Assembly (NCBI GenBank): GCA_026745465.1 | Contig: JACYXH010000772.1 | Span: 8,420,116-8,484,115 of the forward strand | Length of the DNA stretch: 64,000 nucleotides | DNA from: Lota lota | Lineage: Eukaryota; Chordata; Actinopteri; Gadiformes; Lotidae | Direction of reading: 5' to 3' | Part shown: in pieces, positions 10,796 to 20,000 of the stretch | How the letters are laid out: each line of letters opens with the position of its first letter | Numbering within the stretch: position 1 is the stretch's first letter | Position numbers and translations under genes: made by a program | The notes under the pieces: model-generated | What the model was told of the DNA's origin: nothing | Databases searched by the model: none | What the model saw: the letters and a program-made list of their open reading frames with translations, nothing else

Positions 10796-13607
10796 CTACA
10801 TACACAATATGAGTAGTATAAATGTTAATAAAAAAAAGTAATGAAACCTTTCCAAAAAAGCTGAAGCACAAACAATATAAAGCTAATCAAAGGCTCATGA
10901 GCTGCCGTTGTGGAGATAATGACAGGGTTTCACTGTTGATTTTAATGCCATTTAGCATATCTGCCAAATACCACCCAATTACATACTCACTATTGATCCT
11001 AGATTAGATTAATGATGGTAAGGATGAAGGATTCAAAGATTTCACTGATTTCTAATCAACAGCTAAACACAAACCAGGGTGTGCTATAATATTCTTAATG
11101 TCCAACTCAGGGATCATAGGTCAATGATAAAGTGGAACATCACATTTTATTCCATGTGAAAACAACCCCTTTGGCCCTCCATAGTTTTTAATTGTCCAAA
11201 CACAAACGCTATACAAAGTACTGGTACTTTGAGAGAGTCATTATTATTTGGTCAGAAAGGTTTTTCAGAAAAAATGTCTGTCCTGACAACATGCATAGCT
11301 ATACAACTGCAGGAAGTACAAAGTCTATTGCCAGCTATTTGAGGACATGTCCCTACTCCTACAAATGAAATATAGAGCCAAGACTGATTGCTAAACAACA
11401 CACGCTGTACCTGACACACAAATGCACATGCAAGGGGAACCAAGCCAATGTAAAACAGGTTAACAAAACTGTTGTCAGGACAATAGACGATGACGGGGAA
11501 GTAAAGCAAACACAAAAGGGAAGTTATGAGCTCATTACAGGATGTAGAGGAAATAAGAATACAGAATGGTAATCCAGTATTATTCATATGAATGATAAAA
11601 AATACCCAATTTGGCTCATTGAAAAGGAAACACTTACTAATGATGACAAATGTCCAACATGTGCTATGCTATGTTTCACATGCTATGCTACACTATGCTA
11701 TAGGCCTTGTACATACGTTATATGCCAATTGACACTACACTATACAATTTGTGCTAGGATATGCAACACAATACTATATATGCTAGACTATGCTGCATAT
11801 GCTACGCTATGCTAAAGGTTAGGCTATACTATATATGCTAGGCTATGCTACATATGCTATGCTATGCTGTACAACGTATGCCAGGTTACGCAATGCTATA
11901 ATCCATAAATACATATGCTACTCCATGCTAACTATAGAACATGTTCTGCATTACAGTATGCTATACTACAGCACGACACAAAGCTACACCCCCTCCTCAG
12001 ACCAGATGAGTGATTCTGTTCTCATGATCTGAAGAAATCCATGTAGGTGTAAAGAACAGGCCTTGCTATGTCAGCACTTTTAAAGCACAAACACCTTCCA
12101 GCCACAAACATAATGCACGGTCAATGGGTCACTCTGATCCGGCAGAGCTTTAGAGGAGCTAAGATGTCTGTTTAGTTATTTGGCTAGAGATGGTGAAGTT
12201 TAGGTGTAAGGTTAGAGATGGTTAGGTTTATGTATTAGATAAAAGATGGTTAGTTTAGGTATTAGGTTAGAGCTGGTTAAGTTTAGCTATTAGGTTAGAG
12301 CTGGTTAAGTTTAGCTATTAGGTTAGAGATGGTTAAGTTGAGGTATTATGTTAAAGATGGTTAAAGGTACAATACGTAACATTAACACTGAGTGTTTAAA
12401 ATGGCTATTGTAGTCCAAATTCACATATTGAAGAGAGTTGTCTCTGCCCGCCTCCTTCTCCCCAATCTCGATGCTCACGTGTGTTGCCAGGTTGAGGAAA
12501 CTGAACAAACATGAGTGCCAGATGAGCCGAGCGCAACATTTCATTTTGAGACGAGCGCGAATTATTATAATTTGACAATGACGATGAGTCCTACACTGTA
12601 AGTTGATCAGCTAATGTACATGTTTGCAATTTAAAAACCAGCTCTTGTGGCATCCCTCTTGAAATCCTTCTGGGCACGGAGCTGTCTCCATCTTTCATAT
12701 GTAACTCCAAGATTTACCAGTATTTTAGCACGGCTCTGGTCATAGAGCTTTCTCACAGAGGACGAGGCTTTTTAGGTCTGGTAGAATCTAGTACAATCTC
12801 AGTTGTTTCAGTGTGTTTGCTTGCTTCCATGGCTGCAAATTTGCTTCATATCTGGCAACCCGGGGTACTGGAAGAATAGTGAATCATATCACACAGGCTA
12901 AAACAAAAACGAATTCTCCGACCCAGAATGTTTATTTAAACGAGAACATACTTGTCAGAGAAGCAAGTATTTTGACTTAGCATGTTTCCTTAATCTCTGA
13001 TGACATATCATGATCATTTTATGATTTAGTATAGTGTATTTGTTACATATATCTCCTTTAAGTTTAGGTGTTAGAATAGAGAATGGTTAAGTTTAGGTAT
13101 TAGGTTAGAGATGTTAGCACAGGTATTAGGTTAGACATGGTTACGTCTAGTTATTATCTTGTGAGGTGATTAAGTGTGACTAAATATTTGGCATGGTTTA
13201 GAACATGCTGGGGATCTGATCAGGAGTGATACATTTTAGGAAATGCAGTACGTCCCCCCCGTCCCCCCGTCCCCCCTGATAGTACTCACCATCTCCCCTC
13301 CGCCTGTAGAGGGAGGTTGCCCCCGGATGCTCTCGCGGTGCAGGAGCTTGGGTTTCTGGGAGCCCACCCCCGGGGTGCCGTGGCTGAAGAGCTCCTCCAT
13401 GTGGGCTGTGTCCAGCTCGTACTCCCCCTGGGCTCGCTCGGCCGTCCATATGTTGTGCTTGCCCTCCACGCTGGCCTTGGGCAGGGTGTCCCAGTTGAAG
13501 TTCCTCATCCGGGGACCCTGATGCGTGAGACCCATGAAGCCCATGACCGGTGGAGGGGGTGGGGGTGGAGGGGGTGGGGGTGGAGGTGGGGGGGGAGGTG
13601 GTGGCAT
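5321..13607 (-). CDS. fhdc1-like: FH2-domain formin, FHDC1 (inverted formin) type, complete, 11 exons
   Basis: Coding exons in transcript order: 13607-13290, 10572-10511, 9687-9585, 9339-9254, 9067-8967, 8684-8614, 8295-8188, 8058-7988, 7584-7467, 7277-7113, 6619-5321 (2502 nt, 833 residues). Phases agree at every junction and all introns are GT-AG. The protein starts with Met and an unbroken proline run (short FH1), then an FH2 domain from about residue 30 to 415. FH2 landmarks are [38 protein letters not shown] and [16 protein letters not shown] Ser/Pro-rich tail of about 415 residues follows, with a [16 protein letters not shown] repeat. Having FH1-FH2 at the N-terminus and a long tail, with no GBD/DID, is the FHDC1 layout. 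Known FHDC1 acts on actin and binds microtubules and Golgi through its tail; that role here is inferred. An in-frame TAG lies two codons before the chosen ATG. Which FHDC paralogue this is cannot be settled here. Confidence 0.93.
6929..7062. repeat. minisatellite with telomere-like CCCTAA motifs in formin intron 10
   Basis: About six copies of a 21-23 bp unit of the form ACCCTAAAACCAAACCCTAA. On the minus strand it contains TTAGGG and TTAGGT words. It lies about 50 bp downstream of the exon 10 donor at 7112. It is an interstitial degenerate array, not a telomere. Confidence 0.85.
7113..7277 (-). CDS. fhdc1-like: formin exon 10
   Basis: 165 nt, 55 residues, contains AAQFFCED-like FH2 end motif ([20 protein letters not shown]). 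Acceptor TCTTCCAG|GGTGC, donor ATCCAG|GTAGAG, phase 0 at both ends. Confidence 0.92.
7467..7584 (-). CDS. fhdc1-like: formin exon 9
   Basis: 118 nt encoding [20 protein letters not shown] onward to DDFLK. It is charged, helical and coiled-coil-like (FH2 post region). Acceptor GATCCAG|AATC, donor CTGAAG|GTACTA. Confidence 0.9.
7657..7961. mobile_element. TTAA-type miniature inverted-repeat transposon in formin intron 8
   Basis: About 305 bp with imperfect terminal inverted repeats of some 60 bp. Left end, from about 7657: TTGAAGGTGATCCGTCATAC and onward through ATATAAGAGAGT. The reverse complement of the right end gives TTTAAAGGGGAACCATCACA and also ATATAAGAGAGT. Right flank is TTAA (7958-7961), left flank TTGA, consistent with a decayed TTAA target duplication (piggyBac or Kolobok style). 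No coding capacity. Confidence 0.7.
7988..8058 (-). CDS. fhdc1-like: formin exon 8
   Basis: 71 nt encoding [20 protein letters not shown] then AAS. Acceptor CTTGACAG|CAAGC, donor CTCAAG|GTACTG, exit phase 2. Confidence 0.9.
8188..8295 (-). CDS. fhdc1-like: formin exon 7 (FH2 signature exon)
   Basis: 108 nt, 36 residues: [20 protein letters not shown] then [16 protein letters not shown]. This is the most conserved formin segment. Acceptor GTCAG|GGTGG, donor GTCATG|GTAACT, phase 0 at both ends. Confidence 0.95.
8614..8684 (-). CDS. fhdc1-like: formin exon 6
   Basis: 71 nt encoding [20 protein letters not shown] then HMNA. Acceptor TTTCACAG|AGCTCC, donor AACGCT|GTGAGT. The GNHMNA element is the formin G-N-x-M-N motif. 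Confidence 0.93.
8967..9067 (-). CDS. fhdc1-like: formin exon 5
   Basis: 101 nt, contains [20 protein letters not shown] and ends TAAAK. Acceptor CTCTAG|CTACG, donor AAGG|GTAATG, exit phase 1. Confidence 0.92.
9254..9339 (-). CDS. fhdc1-like: formin exon 4
   Basis: 86 nt encoding [20 protein letters not shown] and onward to LVKTP. Acceptor CAG|GTGCGA, donor CCAAG|GTGAGT, exit phase 2. Part of the FH2 core. Confidence 0.92.
9585..9687 (-). CDS. fhdc1-like: formin exon 3
   Basis: 103 nt, residues about 127-161, ending [14 protein letters not shown]. Acceptor CACAG|GCCAG, donor GAGAG|GTATGT. Completes the codon left open by exon 2 and exits in phase 0. Confidence 0.92.
10511..10572 (-). CDS. 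fhdc1-like: formin exon 2
   Basis: 62 nt encoding [20 protein letters not shown] plus two bases. It is bounded by CTAG| and |GTGAGT. The [13 protein letters not shown] motif is a strong FHDC1 FH2 signature. Entry phase 0, exit phase 2. Confidence 0.93.
10722..10794. repeat. (TA)n microsatellite in formin intron 1
   Basis: Nearly pure TA dinucleotide run of about 55-70 bp. Confidence 0.95.
11660..11965. repeat. degenerate TGCTATGCTA repeat in formin intron 1
   Basis: About 300 bp built from variants of TGCTATGCTACA and ATATGCTAGGCTATGC. Open frames across it are a by-product of the repeat. Confidence 0.85.
12170..13165. repeat. GGTTAAGTTTAGGTATTAGG minisatellite, split by a transposon
   Basis: About 28-bp units of GATGGTTAAGTTTAGGTATT followed by AGGTTAGA. 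Six or seven copies lie in 12180-12360 and three more in 13061-13160. The two halves are separated by the element at 12361-13061. Confidence 0.85.
12361..13061. mobile_element. TTAA-flanked non-autonomous DNA transposon in formin intron 1
   Basis: About 700 bp bounded by TTAA on both sides (12361-12364 and 13058-13061). The termini are inverted: AGGTACAATACGTAACA on the left against AGGAGATATATGTAACA as reverse complement of the right (12 of 17 identical). Removing the insert plus one TTAA restores the surrounding minisatellite unit. No transposase frame is visible. TTAA targeting fits piggyBac or Kolobok families. Confidence 0.75.
13290..13607 (-). CDS. fhdc1-like: formin exon 1: start codon, poly-proline FH1, start of FH2
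   Basis: Residues 1-106. The ATG is followed by about 19 consecutive prolines coded by GGT/GGG/GGA-type repeats on the plus strand (13548-13604). The FH2 start [19 protein letters not shown] follows. The exon ends ...GAG ATG|GTGAGT, phase 0. TAG AAG precedes the ATG, so either this is 5' UTR or the TAG is the AG of an upstream 3' splice site (weak tract). No upstream coding exon was recognised. Confidence 0.88.
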
Positions 13608-15845
13608 CTTCTACCCAAAAGCTCTCAGACTGATTTGGTGAGGGGTAGTCATAGCAACTGTCCTATATGGCATCCCAGGACTGGCCCATCTGTTGTCATA
13701 GGACTCAAAGTCAGAACAGAAACTGTTTTCTTCTTTTAATGTAGCTTCATAATGACTGTGGAACAATGAGCACTGACGGATAGCTTTTACAACGCGCTTC
13801 TAAAAAGGTGAGATAACAAACGTCTTGTTTACATCATAAACAAGGAGCTTGGCAAGAAGATTGGAAGATCAAAGGTTGACTTAAAAAAAGTATTTACTCA
13901 GTCCTTTAAACTGCGGTTTTTACATGATTGCCTCTGAGGTCTGAAAACACTTCCAAGCTGGAGTGAACTGATTGAGGGAAATAATTGCCGACAGTCAACC
14001 TGGATAGACCGTTTATTAGTTCGGGTAGATGGCCGTTTTTCCACGTCAGTTAAGGGTGAATCCGCTCAAAAAGAGACTTACCTTTAGTTGTCTTAGAGGC
14101 GCTCCCCATTATCCAAATAACACATTGTCCACCACAGGTCCCGACTGTTTCTATGCTAACTGGTGTAACAGCACGAACTGCTCTGAATCTCAAGTAAACA
14201 CGCAGGACGAACCGCCGAAGTCACCTGGTAGTGCACACCCAGTTAACCCTTTCAAGTCCATGTTCCACCTCTGCGTCCCATGCTGCGCCCACTTGTGGTC
14301 TGCAGAGACCTTTTTTCTCACTGCGGGTGGGATGTCCCTATCAGCCGGACGTTACGCGCAAGGCGCAAAGTAGAGCGGTGAGTTGGGCAACCTCATCGAG
14401 CGTTAATACTGATTGGAGTGTGGACTGTAGACTAACTTCGCTTGAGTGATTAGGTCGTTAAACAATGCTTGATCTGTCAGCTGTTGATCTGAATGCTAAC
14501 GATGGTACTTAAAAAACGTCTGTAATAGTGGCGTGCGTATAGGATTTACATCTTGGCCAAGGAAACGTGCCACAGACTAGCCAGCGGCAAAGGTAGAGCT
14601 ATCAAATACCAAGCTCTTATTTAATAAATGTTTGAACAAGTGTGCGTTAAAAACAAAAACTTGGCGAACTACAATGAGGGTTCAAATGTTTGTGTTGGCA
14701 GGGCACCAGGTCATAATAGTGAGACAGATTTGTTTTACTAAATCATGGCTAGAAACCGGTGTTGCGTTAAACCCATAATTAAACGCCTTGCGTTAAACCT
14801 TTTTATTACGGAATATGACATGATGTTGACGAGCAGACAAGAACGTCCATCACGTGTTCTTCTTGCGCGATAGACGGTGCGTAAAATGTTGTAATCAGTT
14901 GATCGTTTTAAAGCAATTTGATATGCTGTTAGTGTGCATAGAAGCCATCCCCACACAATTAGTAATTCTTAAATATAAAACAGCAAGAAGAAAATGAACA
15001 TTAATGTAGTCGGGCAAACTTTTACAATTAACATGTTTGGTACAATTTGCGCCACTAGAGGGGGTTAACTCTTCAGTATTTTAAAACACCTATACCCCAT
15101 GGTAGAAACGTCTCATGCTTAGCCGATATGTATTATTTCTATGCACTGTTAATTTTTTACAAAATATATTATCATGTGTTCTCCTTCTCAAATTCTTCCC
15201 TTGTATTTCTGAGGGTTTAGGGCCACAGTTGATCACAGAATAAGACAGAAAGCCCCTTAGATATATTAGAATGTATTTTCATGTACATCACAGAGTGCCA
15301 TACATCATTCTGACTATAGAAAAAAAAAGTAGACAGTGAAGTATCCTGTACACAATTCAAAGGATACGTACAGCATTAGACACAAACTATGACAAAACAA
15401 GATGAGAAAACAGAAAACCTAACATAAAACTACAACAAACCTTGTAGCTGTGTAAACGTAATAAGTAAGTAATTAGAAATAGAAAAATACGAAATCAAAA
15501 GGTTTTTGTGTCCTCACATTGACATGTGATGCTGTACGTGTCACATCACCAATTCCAACCAATCGTCAAGTTTGTTATTTCTCACCCATAATTACAGACG
15601 GGTACTCTTTTATAATGATATTGTTACCCCACAATTTAAGGCAAGACATCCAAGCCATAAAAATAGGTTTTCTGAGCTTCTGTTGCAAGGCCTGACTAAA
15701 CAGATCACCAAAAATATTCTTTACATGCTTCGGGACTTATTTGCTTTTGAACCAGGAACAGCGGAAAAACGCTAAACTGAGAAGTTAGTAAACCCAAGGT
15801 TGGACTTTCTTTCAGAGACAAGATCAGAAAGGCAATCCATTTTGT
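13608..15845. other. spacer between the formin start and the arfip2 3' end
   Basis: No coding exon was recognised. 13608-14500 should hold the formin 5' UTR and promoter; no convincing TATA box or upstream exon was found. 14500-15845 is AT-rich sequence with no repeat family I recognise. Confidence 0.5.
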
Positions 15846-15851
15846 TTTATT
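15846..15851 (-). terminator. arfip2: candidate polyadenylation signal of arfip2
   Basis: AATAAA on the minus strand, about 415 nt after the arfip2 stop codon (16266-16268). Cleavage would fall near 15820-15835. Confidence 0.5.
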
Positions 15852-16265
15852 GATAGATGTTCATTGATTGTAAGTTCATGAAAATGTCTCCGCGTGTAAA
15901 CAGATTCTCTCGATGTCTGAGATTGAGCGACGGTTCAACAGAAGAATAAGAATGTGAAACACTGGTCAGCGAATTCCTCCACAGGTTGGCGCTCTACACA
16001 GAATCGCTCGCATACAAAAGCAGTAGGAAATAATTTTGACATACATCAATGGACAAACAAAACTAAAATAATCGAAACACAATTGACATCATTGCACAAT
16101 CTATGAAAGCCAAGTGATATTGATTAGACAAGACAAGTCATCATCTTTTCATACTTTCCCATAACCAACCAGCGTCTTAAATCCTCCAATTAGTCCACTT
16201 AATTACCATCAGACCCCACCACCACCTCCATCTCCACCCCCACCATGTCTGCTGTGTGCCAGTGT

Positions 16266-16418
16266 CTACTGTTCCTCAAGCCAGGAGGGTTTGTCGGCTC
16301 CAGGCTTTAGCTTGACGTTGAACTGGATCAGAGTCTGCTCCAGCTGCTGCTGGTTGCCAGCGAAGTAGGCGGAGATGGCATTGTGAAAGAGGAGCAGCTG
16401 TTTGTGCATCACTTTCAC
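16266..16418 (-). CDS. arfip2: arfip2 exon 8 (stop codon)
   Basis: 153 nt: [20 protein letters not shown] onward to [13 protein letters not shown] and TAG. Acceptor CCTGCAG|GTGAAA. Confidence 0.96.
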   Translation of the reverse strand: MKVMHKQLLLFHNAISAYFAGNQQQLEQTLIQFNVKLKPGADKPSWLEEQ

Positions 16419-16983
16419 CTGCAGGGAGAGAGGAGAGGGGAGGATGAGGAGGAGGAGGAGGAAGAGAGGAGACAGAAGAATACAGGAGATGAGAGGAGGA
16501 GGAGGTAAGAGGAGGAGACAGGAGATAAGAAAAGGAGGAGGCCGCAGGAGGAAAGCTATTTAGTTATTAGGTACTTATCAAACACCTTTATCCAAAGCAA
16601 CTTACAGTGAATTCAGATACAGGTCATTAAGGAGCAGGAAGGGGTTAGGGGGCATCTTGCTCAAGGATGCCGACAGGTAGACTGTGGCCATTTGGGTTTG
16701 AACCCTGAACCTTTCGGCTGGGAGTCAAACACCCTAATAATAATAATAATAATGATAATAATAATAATAATAATAATAATACATTGGATTGCTACTGACC
16801 TTGTTCTCCTCCAGGAACTTCAGCTTGATGGTGACATCGCTGCGCAGGCGTTCGTACTTGTCTCGGTGGAGCTGGTAGTCCTGCTGGGCCGCGTCAATCC
16901 TCACCGCCGCCGCCGCGTCACGGGGCCCCAGGCTCAGCTCCTCCAGGTCCGACCGGTACGCATCAAACTCCAGCCTGCACACA

Positions 16984-17061
<78 letters not shown>

Positions 17062-20000
17062 GTTACAGAGATTGGTATTGTCATCGTCCTTTTTGTCTGA
17101 TAAAACTCTTTGTCAGACAACTCTCTCTATTTCTCTCTCTCAAATAAATGTTTCTTTTCTGGAGTGTACTTTTGTGTGTGATTGAATATGCTATAACCGC
17201 ACGATTAATCCCACAATGGAAGTGATTAATCGCAATTAAGAAAATTAATCGGTGGACAGCTCTACCTCCATTTCTCTCCTTCTCTCTCTCTTAAAAGCTC
17301 CCCTTTTCCCCCTCACTCCCCCCTCTCCCCCTCGTATGGCCTGATGGTTAGAAGGATGTCCTCCATTGTCTCTCCCTCCCCCTCCCTCCTTCTCACCTAG
17401 AGTTCTCATACAGTCTGATTGTGAGTAGGGTGTCTCCCTCCCTCTCTCTCTCCCTCACCTGGCGTTCTCATTCAGTCTGATGCTAAGTAGGGTGTCTCCC
17501 TCCCTCTCTCTCTCCCCCTCACCTGGCGTTCGCATACAGTGATGGTCAGTAGGGTGTCTCCCTCCCTCTCTCTCTCTCTCTCCCTCTCACCTGGCATTCT
17601 TATACAGTCTGGTGGTCAGTAGGGTTTCTCCCCTCATCTCCCTCTCCCCCTCACCTGGCGTTCTCATACAGTCTGATGGTAAGTAGGGTGTCCTCCATGG
17701 TTTTGTTGACCAGGGTGTTGATGCTGGAGACGAAGAAGTTGATGGCTCCCAGCAGGCTGTCTCCGTTCTTACACAGCAGCTTCTGGGTCTCCGCGTTGTA
17801 TCCAAACTCATCCTGCAGAGAGAGGGAGAGAGGGAAGACCGGGATCTTTAGAAATACAGTGCATACTGGCCAGGGAAGGTAACATACAGGTGAGGAGACA
17901 GTAGGTGAGCACAAAAACAGCTCAGTTAATTGTTAACTTTCAAATGGATTTCTGAGTGAATTAACTCCATTCAACCAATCACACAGGAAAGTTGAGCAAT
18001 CTATGGAACAATCGGAACTGTTTTGATCCTAAATAGACTGAATAACGATGATAAAAGATTAACAGAAATTTGCACAAAAGGCTTTACAGAAGATAATATT
18101 TTTTGCTTTACTTTCAACAGTACTGGGCGATGACAGCACGAGCGTCAATCTGATTGGCTTCAGTTATTATGCAATGTAAGGCTGCAGCAGTTTTTGAAAA
18201 TCAATTGCTTGAATTGCTTGAATATCAGCCAGGCTGATATTCATTGCGAAACGCAAACTTGAATATCGGATTCTGGATGGGTTAACGAGGCTACACATTC
18301 ACAGTCTAGTCTAGTCTAGTCATGTGATCTAGTCACATGATCTGTATATCGTTTTTGTTTTGTTTTGCAGTTGTTGTATGCTTTGATTGTTCTGATCTTC
18401 ACATGAAAGTAGCTTTGGTCATTCATTAAACCAAATGAATACATTCATCAATGAATAAATTCATGTATTGAGTAAAATGAATGAAAACCACAATGTGGTT
18501 CACACAATGTGGTCCACAAACATAACTGGGGAGGTAAAGGAGGTGTGGGGTAGTAGAGAATGAGTGAGGTAGTAGGCGAGTGAGGTAGTGGAGGACTGAG
18601 GTAGTGGAGGACTGAGGTAGTGGAGGACTGAGGTAGTGGAGGAGTGAGGTAGTGGAGGACTGAGGTAGTGGAGGAGTGAGGTAGTGGAGGACTGAGGTAG
18701 TGGAGGACTGAGGTAGTGGAGGACTGAGGTAGTGGAGGACTGAGGTACTGGAGGAGGTGGTGGCTTACCTGCAGTTCAGGGGACTTCTGGCTGAGGTCAG
18801 CGAAGGAGTCGCCCAGGGCCTGCTGTGTCTGCACCATGTTGTTGAAGTGGCTGATGAGGGCGGTGGCAAGCCTCAGGACCTGCTCATACTTCACCTTGGT
18901 CTCCCGGAGCACCTCGATCTGGGCCTCCAGCTCCAGGTCCACCGTCCGAGAGCCCCGGCCGAACCGCTCCGACAGCATCTGCTTGGTGCACTAAGGGAAC
19001 ACACTAATGATTATATGTTTACATATTGAGGGGAGGAAACACATGGGTGTATGAATACTACATTATATTTATATATTAAATATATTGTCATATGTGAAAT
19101 ATATCATTACCTATTTATTATATGTTAAATATATTGTTATTATTTCAAGGTTAAGGAGGAAACACAGTAGGTCATACAGTTTGCATGTACAGTATTTGTG
19201 TACATGTATGTATTTACAGTAGTTTGATAAATAATATACAAAATAATATAAATATATAAATATATATATATAGGCTTACTGAAGACTTGCTAAATACCGA
19301 AGCTCTACATAAAAATAATAATAAAAGACATTCGCCCATTCACACACACATTGATCTAAAAGTAGTTTTCGGACAGGATGCTTTGCTCTGAACACAAACT
19401 GTTTGATCAATTGTCCAAATTGATCAAACAGCGGGTCCAACCACACCTGGACGGACACAGAGACATAACCATGCTAACCACTCGCAGCATCCCCCACCCC
19501 CACCTTGTAGGTGTTGATGCCCCACTTCTTCACACTGTCCAGCTTCTCCACGGCAACGCCCCGGGCCACCTCCTCTGACGCCAGGCCAGAGCCGCTGGGG
19601 CTGTGGTGCATGGAGCCTGTCAATCAAGTCAATAAATACACACAATCATCCATAATCAACAAATACACACAATAATCCATAACACACACACAGCACAACA
19701 AAATCAATATACAATAATCAATACATACCCATAATAAATACATATACTGATCAATAATAAATATATACACACAATAGTCCATAATCAATAAATATGCATA
19801 TTAATCAATGATCAATAAACCCAATGATCAATAAACGCAATAATCAATAAATACACAATAATAAATATGAATAAATACACACCAATAAATAAAATAATTC
19901 ATAATAAATTAATACACATACTAATCGTACTCAATAAATGTACAAAATCAATTAATAAACTCAATAATCAATACATACACACACACTACTAGTTTTAGTG

